Part shown: positions 1 to 11,800 of the stretch, in pieces
Numbering within the stretch: the stretch's first letter is position 1
How the letters are laid out: each line of letters starts with the position of its first letter
Assembly (NCBI GenBank): GCA_000697475.1
Contig: JNEU01000973.1
Span: 1-58,688 of the forward strand
DNA length: 58,688 bases
Direction of reading: 5' to 3'
Source of the DNA: Lichtheimia corymbifera B2541
Taxonomy: Eukaryota; Mucoromycota; Mucoromycetes; Mucorales; Lichtheimiaceae
The notes under the pieces: generated by a model
The model's input: the letters and a program-made list of their open reading frames with translations, nothing else
Database searches by the model: none
What the model was told of the DNA's origin: nothing
Position numbers and translations under genes: made by a program

Positions 1-1040
1 AAGGTGCCTGTTTCTCTAAACTTTACAATGAAACGTGGGGTCGTCAATCGAACAAAGTTGCGCGGCGGGGTGAGGCGCACCTTGTGTGCAAGTTTCACGA
101 TTGTCGTGGCCATTCTCAGATTCACCCAATGTCACCACCAGCCTCGTCGAAAAAAAATTCAAGAGGTCGACCTGTTCCACTTTGGCTGGTGGTGACATTG
201 CGAAATTTGGGATTGGCGAGCCTGATCGTGAAACTTGCACCCAAGGTGCGCCTGACCCAGACGAGCAACTCTGTTCTATGAATGACCCCACGTTTCATTG
301 TAAAGTTTAGAGATACAGCACCTTCATGTTTTTACATATGCTGTAAGCGTGATGCTATATGACAAGTGGTGTTTGTTCATAGTCGAATATTATGCAAATG
401 AGCTGTGTTGCACAATGAAGTCCGTCTGCATCTTCGGCTCTATCGGGGTCTACCTACTTGACAATGAACAAAGACCACTTATCATATAGCATTATGGTCA
501 CAGCATATGTAAAAACATGAAGGTGCCTGTTTCTCTAAACTTTACAATGAAACGTGGGGTCGTCAATCGAACAAAGTTGCGCGGCGGGGTGAGGCGCACC
601 TTGTGTGCAAGTTTCACGATTGTCGTGGCCATTCTCAGATTCACCCAATGTCACCACCAGCCTCGTCGAAAAAAAATTCAAGAGGTCGACCTGTTCCACT
701 TTGGCTGGTGGTGACATTGCGAAATTTGGGATTGGCGAGCCTGATCGTGAAACTTGCACCCAAGGTGCGCCTGACCCCGACGAGCAACTCTGTTCTATTA
801 AAGAGCCCACGTTTCATTGTAAAGTTTAGAGATACAGGCACCTTTGTGTTTTACATATGCTGTAAGCGTGATACTATATGTAAAGTGGTCTTTGTTTATT
901 GTCAAGTAGAGTGACCCCGATAGAACCGAAGATGCAGAGGGACGTGCTTGTGTAGTACAGCTCATTTGCATGATACTTCACAATGAACAAACACCATTCT
1001 CCATATAGCATCACGCTTACAGCATATGTAAAAACATAAA
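1..1040. repeat. Palindromic repeat array, left copy
   Basis: Two ~520-bp units in tandem (1-519 and 520-1040). Each unit holds two adjacent imperfect palindromes. In the first (1-325), a left arm starting aaggtgcctgtttctctaa is matched by the reverse complement of a right arm ending aaagtttagagatacagcacctt, with a spacer near 146-182. In the second (326-519), the arms carry acatatgctgtaagcgtgat and its complement. The pattern repeats at 520-844 and 845-1040. Short ORFs occur on both strands simply because the arms are inverted copies, so I do not call genes here. The same array recurs at 48.9-49.98 kb. The window starts inside a unit, so the array probably extends to the left. Confidence 0.9.
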
Positions 1041-1063
1041 GGTTCCTGTTTCTACAAGTTGCC

Positions 1064-1510
1064 ATGATGAAGTGTGGCGTCTTTATGAGAACAAAGTTGA
1101 TCAGCATGTCGAAGCCCACCGTCTCACAAAGTTTCGTAGTCGCGACGGCCAATATCGGCGGGCGCGGCCCGTACATCTTATCTATGTTTCCCTCCATACA
1201 TGCGGGCGCTGCCAACCAAAAGTTCATAATGAAGTGTGGCATCTTTATGAGAACGAAATTGCTCGCCGTGATCGAAAGTACCTTGCATGAAAGTTTCAGG
1301 CTCGAGATAGCCCAATCCCAAGTTAATACATACTACTTCGATAAATCATAAATCCGGCGCTTACCCGATTTTCGACCCTCCATAGTAAACCCCACATTAT
1401 ACCCTCCCATTCAAAATTTTCAAATGAAGCATGGGTTCTTTATCAATACAAAGTTGATCAGCATGACCAAGAGCATCTTGTGTGAAAGTGTTAGGTTTGA
1501 GAGAGGCAAT
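1064..1510 (+). repeat. Three diverged ~90-bp modules
   Basis: Three copies of one module start at 1064, 1228 and 1424. Each begins with an atgaag-type start, followed by a run like aacaaagttgatcagcatg and an aaagttt block. The same module forms the palindrome arms of the neighbouring array (around 28, 298 reversed, 547 and 817 reversed). The copies align without gaps across about 25 codons in one frame, although no long ORF unites them. Counterparts in the right array lie near 50000, 50164, 50320 and 50515. Confidence 0.75.
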
Positions 1511-3120
1511 CACGGTCATGGATTAATTTACAGTGTGCATGAATATGTATGCCCTGACAGCTCAACCTATTTAGTTTCCACTTCTTCCACTCTCAGCCTC
1601 TTCCCTGTCCCTCCTCCCATTCTCAACTGTTGCCCCATTCAACTACAACTACCACCTGCGAACGATTGTCCTGCTTCAACCCATCATGTCAATGCTGCAG
1701 TTGTCTTCATTCGATTGTCTTTGACTGAATGGCATATTCATGGCGTGTACGCAGCCTTCTTGTCACTCTTCTACAACACACGAATCTCTTGACACACCAC
1801 ACGCTCTTGCGCGCTTCCATGTCACAACCAAACGTTACAGCGTTCATTCCAGCAGTTGCTGTTAGCATGCCCTTTACACCATTATCACAAACAACGTTCA
1901 CAGCCTTGTCAGTCTACTACAACACACGTTTTTGCACTCTCCTCTGCCGCCACCAAACGTAACAGCAGGTGCTATTCCATTGTCTTGGCTGCTTGTATCA
2001 ACATTCCTTGCAGTATTGTTTATATGAACAGCAGATAGCCATTGTATAGAAGCAACTCCATTTACGTGCAGCATTTACTTTGATACTGCGAATACCGGTG
2101 GATGATGCGATACAAGCTTCAAGTACACCGCAATACAAGCAATCTTCACCTGGTTGAGCTGCCATAGAAAATGGCCAAGAAGGGATCGACCAACAACCGG
2201 ATGGAATAGGAAGCATATCCGCAGCGATCACCGACCAACATATTGGATTTGCAATGGTTGTGGATGGATGGATGCGGTCAAGTGCAGTGATGAGATATCC
2301 TGGAATGTTGCTCTGGTTACTTGGCGCGTCATACGCAAGAACGATTACGTGATTACGGCTGAGGATGATGATGGATTGGATGGGATCGACGAAATGAATT
2401 ATATCTTGGCGAAAGGTGCTTTACAGCCATGGATGCTATCGGGATACTCAAGTCAAATCATGCAGTAATCATGGATAAAGGGTGGTTATGGCGGCAGCAA
2501 TCAAGAATACAATGTTGGCTCCATTATCCCTGTTGACTCGACGTGATTTACCCGTAGCTTATTCAATTTACAATTCTGTTCCCTTATCATACTTACTCGA
2601 TAAACATCCACACTAGTATGTCTTTATGAAGATTGGATTCAACATGATATTTGGGATTGTATCGTGCTATCAGCTTATATGTGCGAGGTGTGGATCACTC
2701 GGTTGGTTTCAGGATTGAAAGAGGGAATAGCAACTTGAAAGTCGGAAAGCGAGGTTGAATCATTTACATCATCGTATGTATCGAGATGCATTGTTCCTTT
2801 GTGATAATATACATCCGTTTAAGCTTCCTAGTTGACATGATGATACACGAAAGGCAGCCGCAATTCTCAAACACTTGTATTGCAAAGACAATAGATTCAG
2901 AGTGAGGGTACCCAGCACTGCAGTGCTTGTTGTTATATAAGCTTGTTGGGTCATTGTAAGCTTATTCATTCAAGAAAGAGTGAGCTGTGATAGAATGCGG
3001 CACGAGTTCATGTACATATCATGCTTACCAACGCGAGATTCGTCTAACACTATGTAATCTTATGCAGCCTTATACAAGAACGAACCATTCCATCGGGCTA
3101 TCATTGGCAGACATTACTAT
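1380..3120. repeat. Decayed body of the repeat unit, left copy
   Basis: This stretch matches 50450-52040 in the same order and orientation. Shared landmarks include cataccctcccattcaaaa-like sequence, a Lys/Trp-coding stretch at 2145-2480, and the block ending in a gtgagctgtgatagaat motif. Compared with the right copy it carries many substitutions and an extra segment near 2190-2240, and its longest ORF (2154-2468) is interrupted. From about 3120 to 3600 I see AT-rich sequence with no gene. Confidence 0.75.
2154..2590 (+). pseudogene. Decayed left counterpart of the 151-aa ORF
   Basis: Nucleotide landmarks of the right-array ORF are present in order, such as a ttacagccatgg-like run, gcggcagcaatcaagaata and gtgatttacccgta. 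The frame is broken, including a tag within atcatgcagtaatc, and there is an extra segment near 2190-2240. This is a pseudogene only if the right copy is a real gene. Confidence 0.3.
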
Positions 3121-3650
3121 ATGGGAGAATATACATGATCGTCGTATACACATTACCCAATGCTAAAGATACTACTTCAACGGTCGTTTACGCAGGAGTC
3201 TTATTAGTCATCAATACATCACAACTAGCCTCCCATATCATATTATCAACAACTCTACCAATGTATCATTGATAGCCATATCATACATTATCGCCTATAA
3301 ATATTTGTATCTCTTGCGCAGCGAGCACAGCGTGCAAGCTATGTAACATCAATATATGTCACAAGTATCTTCAGCAAGGACAGCAAAGAGATCCAGTCTA
3401 CTATGATTTACATTCATATATTAACCAGCCTATGCTTTACATTCAAGTATTAACGCAAACACATGGTTGGGTTTGGGTGTGTGGGGGAGTGGAGGCGCTG
3501 GTATAGATTGTGCTTGCGTATTAGGTAATGAAAGAGCCATTCATGAAAAGTCGAAAGTTTATAAGTGAAGCGACCAATTGGGGCCACCAGTTCGACTGCT
3601 TTTATTATTGCAAAACTACAGGTATGAATGAGTTATAAAAAGTAGTAGAT

Positions 3651-5722
3651 CTAGTATGTCTGCTGACGAGTCGAATTGTTGATGCCCAGATAAGTGCTCG
3701 ATCCTGAAGGATGCATGTATCGCAAAATAAAGTTAAGCTATGATAGGAACGTATATTAGTATACATCAACAACAACAATAAGAGTTGCATCAATGCTTTA
3801 CTTACAATAATGGCACCAACAAGCAGGGTAGTCAATCCAATAGGGCCCCATATATCATCATATCGTATCATTGGTCTTGTTTTGATTTGATGAGCACGAT
3901 ATCGAAAACGGCCAAATGCATACAACGCAATGCCCATGGAGATGCCGAAAAAGACAGCGCCTGCAATTGTGCTGATACGGTCACCGAAATTAAGTAGAGT
4001 AAGGGCTGCAACCAGGATAAGGGCTGAAAACTGCAACCAATGGATAAACGTACGTTCGTTGGCGAAGAAAACCTTGGGTTCCAACCACACTTTGATCTTT
4101 TTCTTTTTCTTTTTACCGTTTGCATTATCGTCACCCTGTTGCCCACCATTCTCAGCTTGTTCTTCTTCCTCAGGGATAGCAGCTGCCAAGACGGGATCCA
4201 CACCACCTTGCATGATTGATTTTCTCGATTTGGTCCTGTCCATGTCAACCACTGAAGACTTGAGTGGTTCCCGCTCCATAGCTGACATTGGCGTTGATGA
4301 TGCTGAGCGAAAGCTAGGCGTCCTCCTCAAGTGGTCCAATGCATGGGCACGTGCATCTTGTGCTGACAAACGGTGTATTCTCAATTGCCGATCAAGATAG
4401 CCAATGCTATTGGGTCGACGCAGACTGCGGCTATATGTCATCCACCCAGTGCTTGGGTATCTGGGATCCTTGCCATTGCGTATATCGACATCCATATCTC
4501 CACGCATCCACCATGGCACTAATGATAAGGGTGCATATAAACTTGCTGTGCCATGCAAAAATGCCGAAAAAGCTGGCACCTCATATGCTAAACCCATTTC
4601 CACCAATTGCGACATGAGATGTGTCGTGTTGCTTGGTACCGTTGCTTCCAGGAGAGCATATGGGAACTTGTATGGCGTTTTATCGTCATCCACCACAGTG
4701 CTAAATTCGATATCCATGTCGAGATGAACAATGGCACCATTGCCACTACCTTGTCCATACCATATCCGGTTACAACGCATTGCCAATGTCGGCTCAAGTC
4801 CGTATTGTTTCACATAAGAATGCACAATCCCGGTCAATGGAAATGCCGCTGGATTATTGTTGAACGCCATGAATTCTTGTGCTGTGCAGCCTGCATAAGC
4901 TTGCGCCTTTTGCTCAATTGGAGTACAATTCCAGTCTTTTTCATATACGTCACGCCGTACTACAAGGTCCTGGCCCATTTGTTCTAATCGAATTTCCGTA
5001 CCACCGTCGTCTCGCTGCAACCGGTTATAATACATGCTGAATGATTGCGGATTATCCAAATAATATGTGGTCACACTCGATTCAATCTTTTCAGGTAAAT
5101 GAAAAAGAAGCATCGCTTGCAGCTGTGTGATATTCTGCTCATGCACCCAGAAATAAGACATGGTCGATATTGATGGCGTGGATGATGATAGGGTCGGTGA
5201 TGAGGAAGATGCAGTTTGTCGGCAAGCCTCATCATCCAATCCCCCAAGCTTGATTAACAAAGGATCGAATCGCTGTGTGTCCAAAGGCTTGTTACTCATC
5301 AGGTCTGCCAACAGCTGCTGTGTATCATTTCCTGTCAACTCATCATGAAAGGCAATAATATGCTGGAATGCCATAAAGTTGTATCGTGTGAATCGGGCGA
5401 GCTCTTCAAGGTCAAAGTATATCTCTTTTAGAGTCTCTTTGGCTGAGGTATAGGAGCGATCTGTTGTTGCATGAAGATTGTTGTTTTGTATTCCTCGTTG
5501 ACAATGGCTGATCCTTGATTCAATCTCTCGTTGTTTGCGTGTAACAAACTGTTCCACCTTCTCAACTTCAAGCTGTATGGTAGTCGAATAATCTCCTTCT
5601 TCTTCGGCAGTCCACCCATGCTCGGCCTTTTGTTGCAAATGCTGCTTGATCAATCGCAATGGCACATATTCATATCGCCATGGCTCATATATGTTATCCT
5701 GCAATTCTTGCTCAAAGCTCAT
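3651..5722 (-). CDS. SPX-VTC domain protein, VTC polyphosphate complex subunit
   Basis: Predicted vacuolar transporter chaperone subunit, about 667 aa. The VTC complex makes polyphosphate from ATP and moves it into the vacuole, with SPX domains sensing inositol pyrophosphates. The start at 5722 (MSFEQELQDN) fits the usual SPX N-terminus. Order: SPX (about 1-160), a VTC tunnel-type domain (about 205-470; YYLDNPQSFSMYYNRL, then EIRLEQMG), a Lys-rich linker, and a C-terminal three-helix membrane domain with the typical NERTFIHWLQ motif. An intron at 3805-3738 (GTAAGT...AG) restores a last transmembrane helix (GAIILNFILRYM) and stops at 3651. The tunnel domain is divergent: the second Arg of the usual RLRW-type strand is Glu, and the FSKF-like motif reads FSAF. 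This suggests a regulatory (Vtc2/3/5-like) rather than catalytic (Vtc4) subunit. The start lies only 98 bp beyond the stop of the upstream methylase gene. Confidence 0.88.
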
Positions 5723-5820
5723 AGCGAATAAAAGTGGGTAAAGGAAAGAGGATCGGGATTCGGTTGACAGACAAAGATATTTGTTTATATTTCTGAAACA
5801 ACAGTAAAATAAACGAGATT

Positions 5821-8800
5821 TCATAATTTCTGAAACACAAGGTAGACAGCGTGCACAATGGGTAAATGCTCGTCCACAATATCCACAATATCCTCTTCTT
5901 TGTCCAATTGGGTTGATGACGGTAGTGATGCGGTTGTTTCTTGTTTTCTATCCTTAGAATAGCCATCGGGTACAGCGACTACCATCTCCTTGAGCTTGAG
6001 CATAGTTGCATCCACCGTTCGCTCGATATCCTCCAAAACTAGCATCCCCATAGGCCATAGTTTGCCATCAGCCGATCGTATGTCTTGCGTGCCAATGATC
6101 AACATTCCCTGTGGTGCTAGTTTATTTACTGCATCGCGGGCAAGTTGCATCAATGTTTGTCGGTATGCATTAATTTGGTGTGCAAGTAGCTGAGGCTGGT
6201 GAGCTGAAATGATCAAACGAAGAGGAGCTTCTGGTAGTGACGGCTTAGTCATCATCGTCTCGTAATGCATGACATCGGTTGATTCCTCGCTCAGCTCTGA
6301 AATTAAACCCTTGTGTATCGTGGTGTGTCAGCTTACACATCAATGAAATTTTTCTTTGTCTGAGCTTACCAATTGCACCAGCATCCGGGTATTTTCTTCG
6401 ATCCGCTTTAGCCGCTGTTGTTCGTATTCTGAAAGCGTGCTTTCATCCTTCTTTTGCTTGCATTTCATGGCTAAATATAACACATGTGAACAAAAAATGT
6501 ATAAACGGAATATTCATTGTTGGATGTATACCTGAGTTATCTTCATTGCCTCTACTCAACAGCAGTTGTTGCTCAGCCTATTTGCAATGTGTGAGGTCCA
6601 ATTGTTTTATGCGTCCAAAAAGATAACAGCGTACCTCATTTGTCTGGAACTCAAGGTGCACCTGTTCCCAATTGGTATCATCACGCCCAAATCTCTCCAC
6701 CATGCGAGACATGCACAGCTGCTCAAATCGATATTGCTCAGTAGGCTTGAAAACCCAAACAGTGCCCATAACCACGCTTTTGCGTAATATAGCACTCGAT
6801 GGCACACCATGCTGCGTATACGACAACTTGATCTGATCTTGTGATGGTTGCTGCTGTGCATCTGAAAATAGCATACACAATCAATATCAACAGCTGCAGT
6901 CATTGTTCACCAAGCAATGAATCAGCATACCTGTTTCCTGGGGCATCATTCGATCCATGTTGCTAAGCGGTATCTTGCGGAAAGTAGCAATGAACTCGTG
7001 TGTGAACACCAAAAAGTCAAATTGCACGCATAAATAAGTGCCGAGGCCGAATGCGGAACAGTATCGCTGCCGCTTGATGACCTGTTCCATGGACAATGTT
7101 AGTAGAATGATAATACAAAATGTCATTGTGCGAGTCTACTTGCCAATTCTTCAAGTTCAAATCCATTGTCGATATATTGTCTCAAAAGGCGGAAGCCAAC
7201 AGGAATATAGAAACAGTGCTCTCGATTGTCGCCGATACCTAAGGTCAGCTGACGGCCCATTTTCAGCAGCCTACATGTATAATCGAAAAGACGTGTGAGC
7301 ATGTACCTGATTGGATTCTTCAATTTCTCACCTCCAGCTCTCTTGCACCACCTTTACGTATTCCATTTTGAATTCTTCGATATTTGTAAAGCTGTAATTG
7401 AATCATGAAATGAGTATATCATGATAATCCACATTGATTGTTCAGATACTCACCGGGAAAGATCGCCTTCGAGATGAGTAGAGTAGGCAACACAGTCTTT
7501 GTAAGGAGGATGTGAGAGGATGTGATGGAATGATTCGTCACCAAACAATGATCCTTCAAGATGGCGTGAATCTGCTTGAGCAATAATGGGTCGATACTCG
7601 GCTGATGTCATTCCTGGTGGTATCTCAAAGCAGCAATTTCGTTGGGATAATGCAACAGCAGCCTAAATGAAATAAAGTATTAGTCATTTTGTAATTGGCG
7701 ATGACTCACAGAATACTTGCCGGATTGATATCCACACCCACACATCTTGTAATATGGGGATGACATTGTTAATAAAACTTCCTTGATTCTCTTTTATCAT
7801 CGTATTATTACCTGCGTTGTAATAAGAAGCATTCAATCGCATCCGTCCCTAAACCTAATAGTCAGCGTCCGGTCACGATCACTATGCCTTGACTTTTGAC
7901 CTACCTCGACCTAAGAAATTGGACAACACCCTCTCATCCTTGTCGGTATGCTTGAGAATTGACCTACATCAATCAAGGAAAATTTCAATATGTAATATAA
8001 ACTCATCGAAAGAATTGAATTACCTGCGTACAGTCTGTGGCAACCATGTACCTGCAAATGCACACATCTCATTAATATGCCTTACTATTGAAATCAATGA
8101 AGCCGTACCATGATAATCTGTGCCAGAATGGGTTGCCCATCGAGGAGCACGACCAGGGATATCGTAGTATGTCGAATCAAATACGAGCGAAAACAGCTGA
8201 TGTGGTTGTGGCTCGTATGTAGATAATCGTGGAACAGGAGCCACCTTGCCATCGTTGCTAAACTTGGTTGAGGAAAGGGCATCGCGCGTCAAATAGGGCT
8301 TGTGCGTATAATCTTCGATCTGCGTCACATAGCTATCTGCTGCCACCACTGGATCATTGATCAAGGTATTCGGTTCTGAAATCAATGGGCGACCACCGTC
8401 ATTGTTATCCACCAACAATGCCATCTCAAAACAAGGACGACACATAACAATGCCGCCGTCATATCCTTTACGCCATTCTTCAGATTCTGTGGTGCCACAA
8501 TAACAGCAAGTGATGTCGGGTGATTCCCCAGCTCGTAATCGACGCTTCTTTGGAAACAATGACTTTTTGCGTTTGGCTGTAAATTCACATAGCGAGGTTA
8601 GAGATGGTCGATAAGCAACGTATGTTCTTCATACCTGCAGCTAATTCTTTGGCACGGGCTTCCTCACGAGCCTTTTCTGCCTCGACTTCTTTGAGGATGG
8701 CGAACGCTATACAATGATGATCCATTAGAGATGTTGACGTTTGCTAAACATTTTCGTTCTCCTTACATGTCTCTTCGAAATCATCTTCATCATGTGGGTG

Positions 8801-11800
8801 GTTACGGTCTGGCAACGTATCAAAGCACTTTTTGATTGTTAAGAAAGATGTTAAAACATTACTATGATCCTCCTAATATGTACCCACATACCTCGCCACA
8901 AAGATCATATGATCGAAAATAACTTGATGCGCAGGGCAAACACGTATACCACGATTCATCTTGCATCTCTTTTTGGCATCCATCGCACTTGAAGACGTTG
9001 ACATAGGTATCTAATAACAACACCGAATTATCAGCCTTAAATGCAGGTAAACAATGGTACAAATCATCCAACCTTTTTTGTTGTAATACGCTTCATGTGT
9101 TGGGCAAAAGAAAATGAGGCCATTCCGGAAATAGTTGACTGGTTTGTCAGCACAGGGCAAATGAAAGCTCTTGTTGCATTTGGATTCAAAGCATCCAATG
9201 GTTGCTCCTTTTTCCTTGCATCCATAACATCGCTTGAAAATAAAGCTGTGAGCCATAACCAACTGTTATACTGTTGATCGCCTATATAACTTACCATACC
9301 ACGTCCTCTTCGAAGTGCCAATGTAACATTATACCATTTGCCTTCAGGTGTACAAAATACTTCTGGTGAATAACGTGCGCAAGCATCGTGAACCCAAAAT
9401 TGGCGTTTACGCTCCACACCATTCTTGTTGAATGTTGCAATGACAAATGGGCCAATAAACTTCCCAAGGTCTTCGGACGTGTCATCATCATCGTTGCAAA
9501 ATGCACACACCTTACGACGTTGCCAGCGTTTCAGGTACTTGTATCCTTGTTCTGCAGTATCAATGGCTGAACTTCCAGTAAACACTTGACTCGCTTCTTC
9601 AACGTGATCTTGCTTTGATGCAGCTGCCGTTGTTGTAGCCGTTTCTCCTCCCTCAGTATCCTTGTCAGCTGCTGTTGCAACACTGGTATCCTCGATGACA
9701 TCCTCTTCCCATACAGTAACCAGCTCGCCCTTGATTGGCATAGGTCCTGCTTCGGAATCAATCACGGCTTGTACAGCAAAGCTAGAACGGGGATGTTCAT
9801 GCCAGAATGGAAATTGTTGGTCAAAGCATCTACAATAAAAAAGAAGCATGGCTAAATTAGTCACCACAAGAGATAATGTCAAATCCATGATGATACATTA
9901 CAGCAAGCAAAGATCAAAACTGTGCGTGGTACCATCTTCAGCAGATGACTCGCAATACGTGCAATAGTATCTGAATTGCTTGATGATTACACCGCATTGT
10001 CTGCAAAACACCTTGTTTCCTGCAATAAAATAATTAAACACAACGCCTTTTTGATGTGATTGTTTTCATTTTCTTACCATCCACATCAATATCGCCGGAT
10101 CCTTCTTCCTCGGTTGGCATATTCTCAAGTGTTCTTCGTCTACTACGTCGCATTTCTGCCATTCGTTGAGCCAGCTCAGCAGCTGTAGCCGCAGCAGCCT
10201 TTGCACGTTCTTGATCCATTTGGTGATCATGCTGGCATTGTTGATAAGCAGCCGATTCATATCGTTCCTTGTAGAATGGCTCAATGCATTCGACCTCGTG
10301 ATCATTCTCAATAACTTGTATACGGCGGCTCCCCACACGAATATACTCGTCAAACTTGTCGATCCATCCACAAAAATGTACGCGCACCATGTTGCGTTCC
10401 ATCCTGACGAGTCGTGCCTCATACCACTTTTTATCAAGATGAAGGACTTGTACATGCTGCATATAGTCGTAGCCATACACATTGGCAATAAATCCATGAT
10501 TATCATCATCATCCACAGGTCGGCCACGTCGTATCAAAGTTGATATTGGGATCTTGGAGGGGAAGACTTGTTCCTCCCATTCACCATCATCATCCTCCTC
10601 CTCTTTTTCACGATCTCGTTTCCTGGATTGTGCTTTTGTAGTAGCAGTGGTATTATTACGACGTCGACGTTTGCCACGGTTATTTGATGCTGATGCTTGT
10701 CGCTTACGTCGTCGTCGACCAATACGCTTTTTGCATGTGTAGTCTTCATCGTCGTCATTATCAATGATAGCATCATCATCTTTGTCATCACTCTCATTGT
10801 CGGGTATACGAGTGAGCTTTGACTTTGTTGGCACTGAACGAGAAAGAGGAGATGTTGATATTGTTGGTGGTGGTGGTGGTGGTGGATCAACAATGGGTAC
10901 CAGATAGCCCAGCTGTAAATAATCTTCAGGGCCAATCAACCGATGGGGTCGTTTTTCATGTCGCAATTCTGGATTATCCTCCAAGCATAACAGATCTCCA
11001 CCTGTGGCAGCTATCCCTCCTTCGTTGCCAGCACCTGCTGCTGTTGCTGTTGTTGCTGTCGATGCTGATGGTTCATTCGATTCAGTGCTTGCAGGTCGAA
11101 TTTTGCGGCTGCCAACCATAAACCACTCGTCATAAATATCGCTCCATCCATCATAGCGCACCTTTACATAACCAGGTTTCATGCCCACTAAATGGCCTCT
11201 CTCCCAGAAAAACTTGCCCTTGGCTGTGCGAGTATTGAGTACCTCAATAGGCTGGTTGTTGTAGTAGCCATATGGATTGGGCACAAAACCATGTTCGTCT
11301 TGGAGCTGCCTCATGGCACGCCGTGTAGCAAATGCACCTGTTGTTGTAAATTGGGTGGTACACTCTTGAGAGGAGATTTTCTTGGTAGACTTTGGAGCAG
11401 TAGTAGCAGGTGCTATGGATACATTGGTCTCCACTTCCTTCCCTTTGCTGACCTTTGGTTGTTGAGATGGTGTTTCACATGTTGTTGGCTTTGGCGTGTC
11501 CTTTTTGGCAGATGAACGACTAGCTTTTCTTCGTTTGGTGGAAGGTGATACTGAGGATGGATCCATTGATATCGCTGCATCAGATTCATTCTTTTCTTTT
11601 GTTGGAGCAGAAGATTGAGGTGGTGGTTGTTGCAATAGAGACTCCATTTTCTTTCCCTCTTCCTCAAGAGCCTTTTCCTCTTCGGATGTAAGCAGTCGTA
11701 AACGCCGGCTTCCAACAACCAACCAATCTGACTGTCTCAACGTCGGATACCAGACACGTATTTGAGTATCACGCATCTCCCGTAAATAGCCAAGGTACTC

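Noticed and set aside
4..914. Many 60-120-aa ORFs on both strands in the left array
   Set aside because: They mirror each other because the palindrome arms are inverted copies, and none has an independent start, splice context or domain.
1..1040. CRISPR array or telomeric repeat
   Set aside because: Units are ~520 bp palindromes with no regular short spacers, and no telomere motif is present.
5821..6270. A separate small methyltransferase gene with its own ATG (MHYETMM)
   Set aside because: The frame continues upstream through in-phase introns into the HPPY domain, and it lacks the SAM-binding motif on its own.
5821..8109. Bacterial contamination as the source of the methylase
   Set aside because: The domain is split by about twelve spliceosomal introns and sits in a fungal gene neighbourhood.
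8020..8559. A stand-alone GATA-type transcription factor
   Set aside because: The zinc finger exon is joined in phase on both sides to the reader part and to the methylase.
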